From: Pachyseris speciosa
Lineage: Eukaryota; Cnidaria; Anthozoa; Scleractinia; Pachyseridae
NCBI GenBank assembly: GCA_016490735.1
Contig: JAEMWC010000288.1
Location: 1-64,000, forward strand
Reading direction: 5' to 3'
Length of the DNA: 64,000 nucleotides
Below the pieces are notes generated by a model that saw only the letters and a list, made by a program, of their open reading frames with translations, did not search any database and had not been told where the DNA came from. Below, piece by piece: positions 10,898 through 22,401 of the stretch (its first letter is position 1; each line of letters starts with the position of its first letter). A program made the position numbers and the translations under genes.

Positions 10898-12404
10898 CTC
10901 AAGCTTGGCATCGATGCCGAAGTCAACATTAATGAAAGGCAGCAAAAGAACTGATAAAATTAGGGGCACTAAATCAGAAAAATATTTATGCGCTCTCGTG
11001 GTTCCTTTGAACACCTCGTCCAATTTCAGACCTTAATTGTTTTGTGAATGTCGGCTAACGTCGGCTAACCGAGTTCGAGGTCCGTTCTGTAAGTTACGGA
11101 CCGAGTTTTTTCCAGTTGATTTATGGCCCAAGCGCGAAGCGCGGGGGCCATAAATTAATGGGAAAAACGAGGATTCGTAACTTATAGTACGGACCGAGAA
11201 AACGAGGTTAGTAAGATATTTATTATACCTCTGAGGTTAATCCGACGCGCGGGAAAGAAAGTTAGTTGAAGGCAAGCGGGCCGTATTGTAGGATATGATT
11301 TACAGCGCGCGTACTAAGTGAGAGATATAATATTTATGCTGCACACACCTATAGTAGAATCAGGAAAGCCATTTCCCCTTAGGAGTTATGTTGTGCATTT
11401 TTATTAGGGAGAAACCTTTTTCAAAAGCGGAAGCATATCCATAATTCATCTGATTTCTATTGGGGTTTACAGAGGTATACTGACTTTAACACTATGAATT
11501 TAATGGTGAGAAACATAATTAATAATTATCATCATCATCATTATCATCATCATCATAAAACAAACTTGTCAGCCAGTCGATATACTTCCTTGCGTTTCTG
11601 GTCTACGCTTGAGTAATTCGTGAACTTATGCTTCAGAAGTAATTTATTTCTGAAGACCTTAGATTAACTAATGGCACATCATAAAGATTTAGTCGATTGA
11701 TTGAGTTTTATACACTCTCTTCTTTTCTACAGAAAGAGTCAACTGACCTGAACCTGAAACTGACCCGAACTTAAACCTGAATCTGACAATACATGAAACC
11801 GGAAAAACATTTGGAGATCGGACGAAAAGATTACAGAATGGGCAGGAGAAGGTGTATGTCCGGAACAGGCGTGCATTTCTCACTGACTACCGAGGACATT
11901 TCTTGCCCGAGGAGTATTTTCTTGTCGGTTTTCTATACACTGATTCTAGCTTTTTGGGCAAGCTAGCCCAATGCGTTTCTCAATTTCATAATGTACTTTC
12001 TAAAAAGGTAATTAACAATTCTAGAAATCAAATTTCTGGTACTGAACCTAATGCATGGAAAATCGTTTTTCGCCAGACCCGAAACGTTTCCAGGAGTTTC
12101 GAGAAAAGCACGTCAGCTTCGAATAAAAAATCGTCGTGACTGGCCAGATTATCGAACAAAGTTGCATTCAACGTTCCAACTTTGCTCGATCCAACACAGG
12201 GAGCTTAAGCAACGACGACGGCAACGGCAACGAAAACGTCATTTGAAAATGTAACTTCTCGCTTTTGTAATTCTTTCGCGTTTATTGCACTTTGTCTAAC
12301 TTGGGGAAACGCGGGAAAGTAGTACCAAATTTAAACGCGAAAGCGAGGCTTGGGGGAAGACCGGCTGAAACAAATGTATGAAAACAAGCTTTGAAGATTA
12401 GGGC
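10898..12404. other. No gene recognised; short repeats
   Basis: Holds a palindromic ggtccgt...acggacc pair around 11080-11200, an (ATC)n tract at about 11527-11556 and several short frames without family resemblance. I see no exon. Confidence 0.45.
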
Positions 12405-12637
12405 TTACATACTTATCTTGGTGAAATATGTGCAGCTGCAGTCTGCACTAATAGCGACCACACAAAGGCAAATCTGTCCTTTTTCGTTTTTCTTCTGGTA
12501 TAAAAATTCGTACAAAGTGGGAATGTTTTGAAGAAGAGCCGATGATAAATTCCTTACTCTCGTCGATCCTCGAATCTGTTCTCTGTATTCCCGAAAAGAA
12601 GACCTTAAAAAGGAATTCTCGGGATAGATTTCTGCTG

Positions 12638-13057
12638 TCACAGGAGCTGTTCCCACAATATTTGATCCAGAAAAGTAAGCTCCGTTGCAAAATCTTCGCA
12701 AAGAAAGGCATAAAAAGTGGAATCTTGGATTGGAATGATCAGCTGCCAAGGTGGAAAATACGTGTGTAAGTCAGCAAAAGTAAACTGTCGCATGCTGGCA
12801 AAATCGCAGGTCCAGCTATGGATGTTAATAGGGTTTGGTATGGTTCCTTTTTCAGCTCTCAGTTTACTTACTATTTCGTCCGACAAGTCTTCCTCGTCTT
12901 CATCGATCCATCTTAGTTTCATTTCACTCGCTCTTCGTGTGAGCTCCACAAGTTCAGCTTTTCGTTTACTTCGTCCTTGATCTGATACCTGTATTCCTCG
13001 TTTTGTCAAATATTCTTTTAGCCATGGAACGCTTTTACTGATTAAACTGCTCTCCAT
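12638..13057 (-). pseudogene. N-terminal part of a SWIM/YqaJ-type transposon-associated protein
   Basis: The minus-strand frame starts MESSLISKSVPWLKEYLTKR and continues GIQVSDQGRSKRKAELVEL. This SAP-like helical module opens many cnidarian proteins that go on to a SWIM zinc finger and a YqaJ nuclease. A second conserved stretch (WTCDFASMRQFTFADLHTYF) follows. After that the frame loses resemblance to the family, with several stops between 12405 and 12640, and no SWIM finger is found. It is therefore a 5' remnant, or a first exon whose partners are gone. The complete two-gene element at the right edge of the window (61-64 kb) is of the related type. Confidence 0.55.
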
Positions 13058-13235
13058 TTTCGGACTTTTACTGCCCTGAGCTTCATAAGATGATCTCGCT
13101 TTTCCTTGATTCAGTTGTTTGCACTATAAGTGTCTTTCGTTTCTCCCGCGCTATTCCCCCAAGCCTCGCTTTCGCATCGATTTTCGTTACCAATCTTCCG
13201 CGCCAAAATATATCGGAAATGGGCTATTAGATTAG

Positions 13236-13311
13236 GAGCTGGAGATCTACCGCGTGATAGCTGATGAGGGCGCAGCCTGAATCAGCTATCACGCATAGAA
13301 ATCTCCAGCTC
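13236..13311. repeat. Perfectly paired hairpin, about 76 bp
   Basis: Arms gagctggagat and tgatagctgat face atcagctatca and atctccagctc around a central gagggcgcagcctga. Likely a very short foldback element. Confidence 0.6.
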
Positions 13312-13527
13312 ATAATGGGCAGATCCGTTTGCAGATGTAGCCTACCATTATTGACCAGCGTATGTTTTGCCGTAGTTTCAAATTTTATAGACCAGTATGT
13401 TTTGTTGTAGTTTCAAATTTTATAGATTCAGTTAAGGTAATAGAAAAATCTTCTGCCTTTTAAAGGTCGGACCGGGCAGGACACTTGTACATGTCTATGA
13501 ATCCACAATTCACGAACCAGATATAAA

Positions 13528-13856
13528 GGGTAGGTGTTTCCGTTTCAAGCTTCAAATCTCTGAAAATCGAGAGTCGATTCCACTAAAATTTAACAGGGAT
13601 TTTAGTGAGTGATACAATTAGATCTTGATTGTCGTTTACCGGCGGATAGTGCTTCGTGATACTTTAGGCTGCTCAAGTGAGAACTGCAGAATTAATCGCA
13701 AGTTTGTGTCCGAGTTTTCTCAGCATTAAGAAGCGCAGATAAGTAAATGGTTTAATGACATATTAGTACATCACAACCTCTTTTGTAATCTCAAGACTTT
13801 TTGAAAGTTATTGGCTCTCAATTTGCAGAGATTTGAAGCTTGAAACACCCACCTTT
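13528..13856. repeat. TIR-bounded repeat of about 330 bp
   Basis: The left end (taggtgtttccgtttcaagc, then ttcaaatctctg) is matched inverted at the right end (cagagatttgaa, then gcttgaaacacccacct). The interior has no coding frame. MITE-like; target duplication not resolved. Confidence 0.6.
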
Positions 13857-15799
13857 TGTTCAGGTCATGAATTATTCACATGCGCGATTTCTTAAGCGAA
13901 GTAACATTTCTCAAGCGAAGTTACTCTTCTTCCGACCTGCTACGAAGCTTAGTGCCGCGAGTTGTGCATACAAGACCGTATGCCCTTAGAACAGGAGAAT
14001 CTGTTTCTGTGCCTGCCTCCTCAAGAACTAACAGATTTGAAAATTTTTGCACCATCAAATACCAGAATCACGTTTAAAATAGCGAAATGTGGTATGTCTT
14101 AACATTAATAATTATATTTACGTGTCATAATTCCGAGGTATTTGTATTTAATTAATGTATTTGTATGTAATTAATTAATAACCCGCCTTGTAATTCAGTT
14201 TATGCTGCAAAAAGGTTGAATAAACGATCATTATTATTATTATTATTGTCCAGTGCGACCTTAACCCTCGGACGTACAAGCAAACTCATACCCCCACCGT
14301 GCTACAAGGGAGGGGGGGGGGGGGGGGTTCGGATGCCACCCCCTCTGGGTTTTCGTCAAGATGTCGTAAATGTTATGTCGTCTACACGACTAGGTTAATA
14401 CTATGGGTTACATATGCAAATTGCGCAGGTGGGGCTTATGACGTCATCCAATATGGCAGATTTTTTGTGATTTTTCACTTTTTTGCAGTCTAACGTTGGT
14501 TTTTCTTGACAAAAGTTTTACTCAAAAATTACAGTTTTGAACAGCTGAACATGTAAATATGATTTAATCTAATTTAATGTTGCGCGATAACTGCTTTAGA
14601 CCCAGAAACAGGGAGTTAAAGCTTACAATATTTAAAGGAATAAATTCACTTGCCTTATTTTCATAAAAGATGTCTTAAAGGTAAACGAACAGCTACTGAA
14701 ATGGACAGAAGTCCAGAGAAAATCCCCTTGAGAAAATCTTGGGGAGGGGAGGAGGCCTAAACCTCCAGATGTATCCACCCTAGGTCTCATAATTTGAGTT
14801 GTGGCTGCCAGGTAGTATTGGTTTTCTACTAGTGATGTTGCGTAAGGTGATATCCTAAGAATAAAAGTTAAGGAACATGTCTCGAAGTCTTGTTGATTGT
14901 TTACTATCATGTTGATTCGCGCTTAGCGTTGCAAAGCGTTACTTAAATTTGAAGGCTACACAGATGTACAGAAAACCGTTTTATTTTTGCACTGGTTGCC
15001 ATCGGTAACATCATCGGAAACAGTCAAACTGCAAAGCAAACAAGAGGCTACAATTAGCCTAAACTCGGGCTTGCAAAAAACAGTATGGTATCCCTAACTT
15101 AGCGCTAAACAAAAGAATAGAGGGAAGTCTGTCTTTCTTACATCGGACGCATTGTGTTTAGCTTGTGTTGGAGTCTATTTCTTTAGACCCCTATCAACAT
15201 ATATTCCTCTAAAATACAGCTCAACCATTGAGAACAATAATTATAACACTTGTAAAAAATATTTCTAAAAGAACAAGAAAAAGAGAAAAAATAAAGCCCG
15301 TGATATATACCACTAAAAGATATCGAATCCGGGTTAGCTGCGTCACAGGCAGGAGCAATGACCTTTAGGCCACAGAGGTTTATCGTTTTGCAAGGTGATA
15401 AAAATAGTGTATTGATTCCAAAAAAAAAACTAAGCACACTTGTTTTCGCTTCGGTTTGAAAAAGGAAACGCTTATCGAACGATGTAGGATTTTTTCGCAT
15501 AAACGTAAATGGAGTCTCGGTGAAATGTGAGTAGAAAATTAATTAGCAGAGAGAAACTGTTTACAAATACGTCAATCCAGGTCATTTGAAACACAAGAAA
15601 GGAACGTTTCTGGACAGTTTCAAGTGACGCTAGTACATTTGTAAAAACTAATCGCTTATCATTCAAAAATTAAAGTCCAGAAATTGAGATATTGTGTGAA
15701 AATAGTAAATAAACTACCTGTCAAAGTCTCAGGGGTGTGTGATATCCCGTACTTGAGTTACTCAACAAAATGTACATCTCAATGGAGCGGATACGGGGA
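13857..15799. other. No gene recognised; G-run and ATT microsatellite
   Basis: An (ATT)n tract lies at about 14230-14247 and an almost pure G run of about 20 at 14309-14328, followed by short frames only. The 92- and 105-codon minus-strand frames at 14632-14910 and 15183-15500 have no family resemblance. Confidence 0.45.
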
Positions 15800-15817
15800 A
15801 CACGGCAATCCATCTGA

Positions 15818-16334
15818 GTTAAATTTTGGTCACGTTAAAAGCTTTCTTCTCGCTGTTGAACTTGCAAACATTCGTATAGACACTTCTCTTAACATATTAG
15901 TTGTTCAGACTTCAAAGACACAAGGTGAATCGACGTTTTCCGATGCGTGACAACAGGCATCATTCTTGCTGTTGATATGAGATTTACAGTTCCGAATCAC
16001 TCGGCCGTGAAAGGTCAAACTCCCTTTGTCTGTAGTCTCTAATTTTTGGCGCTCCCCTCGCGTCGCGTCTCCTCGCAACTTCGCGCGCGCACGTGTATTT
16101 CGCCCGCCCCACAATCCATCGCCAAAATTAGAGACTGCTCGCAGTCTACTGAAGCAGACACGAGGAAGCACAGCAGCCCATCTGGAGTTAAGTTTACTCA
16201 TGTTAAAAGCTTTCTTCTCGCCGTTGAACTTGCAAACATTCGCATAGACACTTCTCTTAACATATTGTTTGTTCAGACTTCAAAAGACACAAGGTGAATC
16301 GACATTTTCCGATACGTGACAACAGGCATCACTC
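15818..16334. repeat. Direct repeat pair of about 150 bp flanking a foldback insert
   Basis: 15818-15966 and 16186-16334 are about 93% alike by eye (both contain ttgaacttgcaaacattcg and tgacaacaggcatca). Between them, 16033-16140 is a small foldback element with arms agtctctaatttttggcg and cgccaaaattagagact. The direct repeats may be a local duplication or tiny LTR-like ends. Confidence 0.65.
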
Positions 16335-19176
16335 TGTTAAAAATAGTTAGCGCTTGCGCAGAAATGCCGGAAGTGAGCTTTGTGGATGATACTCGACGAC
16401 GAAAAAGAAGAACCGTCGGTAATCTTAGACCCGGGCGCCGCGCGAGACGCGCGGGCAGCCCGAGTAATGAAAGAAACGTGTTATAAATATGAAACTACAT
16501 TTGAATTACTGAAATATTCGCAGCGAAATGTAACATACATCTTTAAACTGTTCACTACAAGTTCTTTTAGCGGATATGTTCCACGGTTGATTGTTGGACA
16601 AGTATTTAAATTCATTGCGCCTATTTAAATCTGAAAAAGCTAATTCGTCTCCAGTTCCTTTGCGACTGCATCTTGGCGCCAAAAGGGAACAGCCACACAA
16701 AAATTTATTTACATGAAGTACAAGTTGCATTTTTAACTGTAGTAAGTGCAAATCATATGTACTATCTTTATTTCGAAATATGAAACTCAAAGAACAGTTT
16801 ACTGTGCCCGCCAAAGAGACCCTATAATTGCCTGTAATATAGTGTTCACATATTGGTCAAATTGATCAGTTCTTGTGATCTCTGGTGGGAACGAAAATTA
16901 CTCAGATAAAGTAGCAAGTAATATGTATGTCATCAAGGTCAAAAATAGGTACCCAGTGGGTACATGTGTTCGATCGAAGAAGAAGAAGAAGAAGAAGAAG
17001 AAGAAGAAGAATCGTGTATTATATAAAACTCCTTGCAGTCTGACGACTGAATAACGAATTTACATGTAAATACAATAAAATAGACTAATATGCTTATAAG
17101 AAATACCTAACTGTAATCGTGAATAAATTAGTGTAAAAATGATGATGAAAGTGATAATGATAATGCATTTATATACCGCACATATCATATAGCTTCATGG
17201 CGGCTTAAAATTCTTCTCTAGGGTGAGATCGGACGTCAGCCTGTAAAGGCGACTCTGGCTGCCGCTATCAGTCCATATTTGATCTCACCCACCCACCCAA
17301 CCCACACATGAATGTATTAAAAATGATAGATTTTCCACCCATATAACAGTAGCATACAGTGAAACTGTTCTTATAACCATTCGTTTTACATGAAGGAATG
17401 TTAAAAGTTCTCTTTATTCTAAGTTGTCTATTATGTACTGGTTTGGGTGGCAATAGACCAGCGAGCGTCCACAATGCATTGCAAACTCAATGATATTAGT
17501 GTGGGATTCTACAGCCTACCACAGACAAAAAAGCAGACATGTTTTCATTATTGATACAACGAATCGAGCGATGGGGCATGGCATTTTCAAGCAGCGAGGC
17601 TCGGTAACTTGGTATACCGTAAGGATGAACTGAACTAAAGGGTGGAAACAAAAATAAGGGGTATGTGCGATTTTGGGCAAACTATAAAACGCAAAAAGGC
17701 CGCTTTGAAGAGAGAGTATAACGAAAAATAACAGCATGTGTAAAATGACCGAAAAGGTCTCGGAAGATGGAAGATTTGCTTTTTCACCGGATATTTTCTG
17801 GGGCCAACTGCGCCCCGTTGTCCTTGCGATACGGCTTCGGTCATGGCTTAAGTTGTGTTTTACAGTGGCCAGGGACGTATGAGTAACATGGTTCTTTATG
17901 AATAAAAGTAGCAGCATGGATTCCCTTAAGTGTGACTGTATTCAGCAGATCAATATAGTCCTGCTGCTAACATTTACTCAGTCACCTTCAAAGCAAAAAT
18001 AATTTTCTTTTCCTCATAATTTCTTAAACTCACCCCTTTTTTCGATCTTTTATTTATTTACGGTACTAGTTGTCCTGCGCAATCGCACGGAATATCGCCT
18101 GATACTTAGATCATGACGCCGTAGGCTGAGTGGGCTAAAATCATCAAACAAACTCAACGACAAAAATCTCACAAAAAATATTAAAACTGAAAACCAGTGA
18201 AAAAAAGGGGAAATACTTAAGAGCAAGGGGAAAAAGTTGAAAGTTGAAGAAACTCAAAAGAAGTCGGCATATGAGATTAGGCTTCCTCATGCAATCAAGA
18301 TGGAAAGAAACAGTACACACGGACGAGTTTAGGCGGTTAAGGATACATACGTGGAAAGGTCAATGACAAAGAGTAAGTGCAATGCATTGGTATAGGTCTA
18401 TAACTGTTTCCAGTATTGCAAAAGTACAAACACAATTGTGACAGTTTTCGTGCCGAAATTGGTAAGTTATTTTTCACTCTAATAATATACATGAAAAAAT
18501 TTCTCGATTCTGATTGGCTAAGAGAAATGCAGTTTTTAGGAAACACCGGTGCAGAAAAAAGGTAATTCGGTGCAGAAAAAAGGAAATACAGTGCAAAACA
18601 AGGTAAAAAACTGAGGATTCTGATTGGTTGATAAACAAAGGCACTGCGATTAAGCCAATCAAACGCGGCCTCTGAATGGCGCAAAGTCTGAAGAGCTGCA
18701 AGCGACTCTGCGAGCCAAAACAATGGCTGGCTTTTTGAGCAGGTTTTCTTTCTTCGTGACCGCAATAACAGCAGAGAAGCTGCAAAACAGCTCAAAAAAG
18801 GAGAAACGGCTGCGAAAAGCACTGTATGTTAGCTGTCTGTTTGGAAACAGTGGTGTCCAGAGAAGGGAATTACCGACGTAATTGGAATTACGAGTCCGTT
18901 GATGGAGTGACGCCGAGATTCATAAACAAACAAGGACAAACAAGTCGAAGATAACGAACTAGAAAGCCTGAAGGTAATAATTACAGCGCTTGATAGACAC
19001 TTAGCAAACAAAGTAGCCTTATAGCTATAGCCTGTAATTGTTTAGCCAGTTTTTACAGCTAAAAACGCTTTAAAAACATCGAGAAAACTGCTGTTTTGGT
19101 TCACCTTATCTTCGTTGCGTTGCTTCTGCAACGTTACGAAGCTATCTCGCAATTTTTTCATGTATATTATTAATAA
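16335..19176. other. No gene recognised
   Basis: Contains an (AAG)n microsatellite at 16978-17010 and a gattctgattgg repeat pair at about 18506 and 18617. The longer minus-strand frames at 17516-17917 and 18337-18822 show no recognisable domain and overlap repetitive text. Confidence 0.45.
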
Positions 19177-19184
19177 GTAATCAC

Positions 19185-19220
<36 letters not shown>

Positions 19221-19343
19221 TTGTAATTTTTTTCAAAGACCACAAATTGCAGTCGCCCTACGGGCTCGTGCAATTTTGTGAGTCTTTGAAAAAAATTACT
19301 CGTGCTTATTTATTCCAAATTGCACTCGAAATCATGTGATTAC
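19177..19343. repeat. Large palindromic foldback element (167 bp)
   Basis: Arms of about 63 bp pair almost perfectly: gtaatcacatgattt...ttttcaaagac at 19177-19240 against gtctttgaaaa...atcatgtgattac ending at 19343. The loop is itself palindromic (cacaaattgca/tgcaattttgtg). No coding capacity. Confidence 0.8.
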
Positions 19344-20526
19344 CTATACAAATCTGAATGAGATTAAATGAATTGATGAACTGCTAGAAATTTACCTACC
19401 GGTATTGATATTTGCAATCTGGCTTGATGCCGTTTTACTTTATTATAAAAGGTTCTCCTAAGAGTTGAGCAACCCTTTACCCGTCGATTTCGTTACATCT
19501 ACAGGTAGGACAAAAGCCCAGTCCGTTTTCTCGAAAAAAAAAAAGGTGACAAGGCCGGTAATATCGATTTCGCTTTCTGATGCTAAGTTAGCGCACGGTT
19601 GAGCTAAAGAAGGAGTTAAGACAGCGAAGGTATAGGCCAAGTTTTAATCAATTTTACTTCCTGCCTTATTATCTGTCGAGCAAAGGTCTTTACTTGCGTC
19701 ATAATACTCCATGGTAACAGCCATGATAGCCCGTATCACTTTTTTTGCTTTGATCAACAGGTTCCGCTTCATTCTTTTTGGAATTGTTGAAACGCCAGGG
19801 GAATTCACCAATACAGGTACAAGCCTTTCACTCAATAACTTTGCAATCTTTGTAGAAGAAACTTCTTGCGTTAATACCAAGCAAGTTATACCATTTTTTT
19901 CGCTGTGAATGCTGTTCTTTGGTGTTTAAATTACTTGTTGACGCTCGTAGCACTTTTGTTACACTGTGTGCTAAGCGACCTGATTTTTTCGTTGTGTCGA
20001 CTTATTTCGAAGGTCGCTAGTGTCTGCATGTATCTTTTGCATTATAGCTGTTCCCTGGTAAGGACTCCTCACGCCTGAAGTATTGAGTCGTACGGCACTA
20101 ACTGAGGTCACATCCGAGGTACGTGGATAGTTATGTACATAAGACTTCCTTTTGTCATTAGCCTAAACGATATCAAACATTCAATTTTAATGTTGTCTTA
20201 GCGGTAGATTAGCTGAAAGATAAAACTGTAAAAGGGGAATGGGATGGGGTTCAACTTTTTTCTGCATTCATTATTATGTAGGATTATCTCTGTTGCAACG
20301 ATTTGATGCAGCAAACTAAATATAAAACTCGAGCGAAGCATTGTCACGCCAGTATTAGAAGATCCTCGAAAAGGAAGAACATGGCTTTACTATTTCAAGT
20401 ATGTATACACGTGATATCCTGATGACAATAGCTGAGGGCAGCCTTGTTTGGTGCGGAGCCTGGTCCCAGGCTACTGGTGCGTAAACACGTTGTCGTAAAC
20501 TCGATCCGGCGGAATTTCGTGGAGAT
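19344..20526. other. No gene recognised with confidence
   Basis: One 78-codon minus-strand frame (19644-19880; contains IAKLLSERLVPVLVNSPG and a basic NLLIKAKKVIRAIMAV stretch) reads like coding sequence in composition. I do not recognise it and see no exon signals. The rest is short frames. Confidence 0.3.
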
Positions 20527-21198
20527 ATTGGCCGTTTTTATGCTAGAGACGTTAAAGTCGTGCAGACGCATTTAACGTCTGAGACGTTAAAGCCGTCTGG
20601 TATAAAAACGGGACGCATAAAAGTAGACGACGTAACAGAGAAAACAAGATTTTTCTAAAAATAGACTGGGTTCTATTCTCGGACTGGACGATAGGCACGA
20701 GTAAACTCGGCGCCAAATAAACTTCAAACGCGCGAATGTAAGAACAAATGAACATGGCGGAATTGCAGATTTTGAAACTTCTCGACGTCGTCAAGAAAGA
20801 CAAAAAATGGAGATGCAAATGTTTTTGACAAAGAAAATCATTCGAGGAAGCAGTTTTTCAGGCGATGAACGAGAAAATAGATATGGCCGAAGCACTTGGC
20901 TTGTCCGCCGTGGCGAGCAAGAGAACAAGGAAGGAACGAAGTGCTGATTAACAAAGGAGTTCAGGGCTAAATGCGTCCCAATTAGTTCGTCCCGTTTTTA
21001 TACTAGACGCATTTAACGTCTGAGACGTTAAAGTCGTCTGATAAGTGCGTCTAAACGACGCACTTAAATGAGGACGTTAAAGTCGTCAGACGTTAAATGC
21101 GTCTGTCTTATTTACCGTTTTTATACTAGACGTTAAAGTCGTCTCAAGACGACTTTACCGTCTCAGACGACTTTAACGTCTCTAGCATAAATATGGCC
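20527..21198. repeat. TIR element built of gacgttaaagtcgtc sub-repeats
   Basis: The outer ends (ggccgtttttatgctagaga and its inverse) enclose two clusters, 20535-20612 and 20995-21190, packed with gacgttaaagtc, agacgcatttaacgtct and their inverses, so each end can fold on itself in several registers. The middle (20640-20990) is unique and starts like a gene 5' end (atgaacatggcgg), but stops appear quickly. Confidence 0.65.
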
Positions 21199-22401
21199 AT
21201 TACGAGATAATGGCTGCTGAAGTGAGAAGGGAATGAGTTTGTGCGGCTCATTGATAAGTCACGAATGTTTGCAACTCAAATTTTTATGCACCTTTTCATT
21301 AAAACAAATTTGCGTTCTCAGAGTGTGCTTGTTTTGCTCAAGACCGCAGACGGGACTACTCATTTTCATAGCACTGAATTTTGAAAATACCTTAAGCGCC
21401 CGACAAATCTTAACAGTAGATATCGCATTATAAACCTAACAAACATGAACATGGTCGAGGGTAGATTGGTTATTAACATTATTTTTACTTATTTTAGGCG
21501 TAAGACCGGCCACCTATTGTAGCTAATTTTAACACATTTCTTTTGAAGTCTTCATCAACCAAAATTTTCAGTTAGATACAAAGCAAACTATTAACCTCGG
21601 GATCAAATGTTGAAATATATTCACTTTTCAGAATCTTTTAACGCGCAGTTGAAAATCGTTTCAAACCTTTCATAACATGTTGCAAGTTTTGTTTGTTATT
21701 GTAAATGGCTTGAACCATAGTTAGTCTCCTCTACTTACTATGCTTGAACCCATCAGCGCGATCTTTAGGTTTGTGGTGACATTGATTGACGTTTCGACAG
21801 TCATCGTTAGAGTCAAGTGATTTGTGTAACGTCAGTAGATGGTATTGATTCTCTGGTTTTTGACCTAACTGGTCCTAGAAATCGTGATCTAGTGTTATTA
21901 GTCATCTTTCAGTTAAACACTGACGTTGAGTGCTTAGAAGTCTGGAAGCAGCTATATACATACATACATTATTTTATTTACCCTCGGATTTTAGAGTAGC
22001 TTGTGCAGCTAATATCTCCGAGCATTTAACCATCAGGTGAGAGATAGACCACCACACCAGGAACTACGTCCCGTAGCGCTCGCAGTCGCAGTCCTCAAAT
22101 TAAATAAAAAGAAGACACAACGCCACACAAAACAAACTGAATACAATGTTCAGCTACCAAAATATACGAGTCTACGGCAACCGGGACTAAAACTCATAAA
22201 TTTTCCCACCCCACGAGAGATCAGTCCAGAAACGGCACCTCTCCCACTGGGGGACTGGGGAGAAGGAGAAAAAGAAACGCGTTGCTTCCTTTCTTTTCCT
22301 TTCTTTTCTCCCTGTGTAGTGTATGTAGTGGGTCACAGAATATACCCATGCTGTTTTTTCCTCAGGTTTTGTATTCACAAAAAAATCAAGGGAAAAAGAA
22401 A
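21199..22401. other. Upstream region of the CARD gene
   Basis: No coding exon recognised. A motif gacgtttcgacagtcatcg at about 21787 resembles the tail of Penelope-like elements. The acceptor ttttttcctcag at about 22364 probably ends a 5' UTR intron of the gene starting at 22402. Confidence 0.4.

Noticed and set aside
18337..18822. 161-codon minus-strand frame
   Set aside because: Lies over repeated gattctgattgg text and has no domain pattern.
21787..21820. Third hammerhead motif
   Set aside because: The minus strand has gtcgaaacgtc, but the ctgatga half is not intact (acgatgac).
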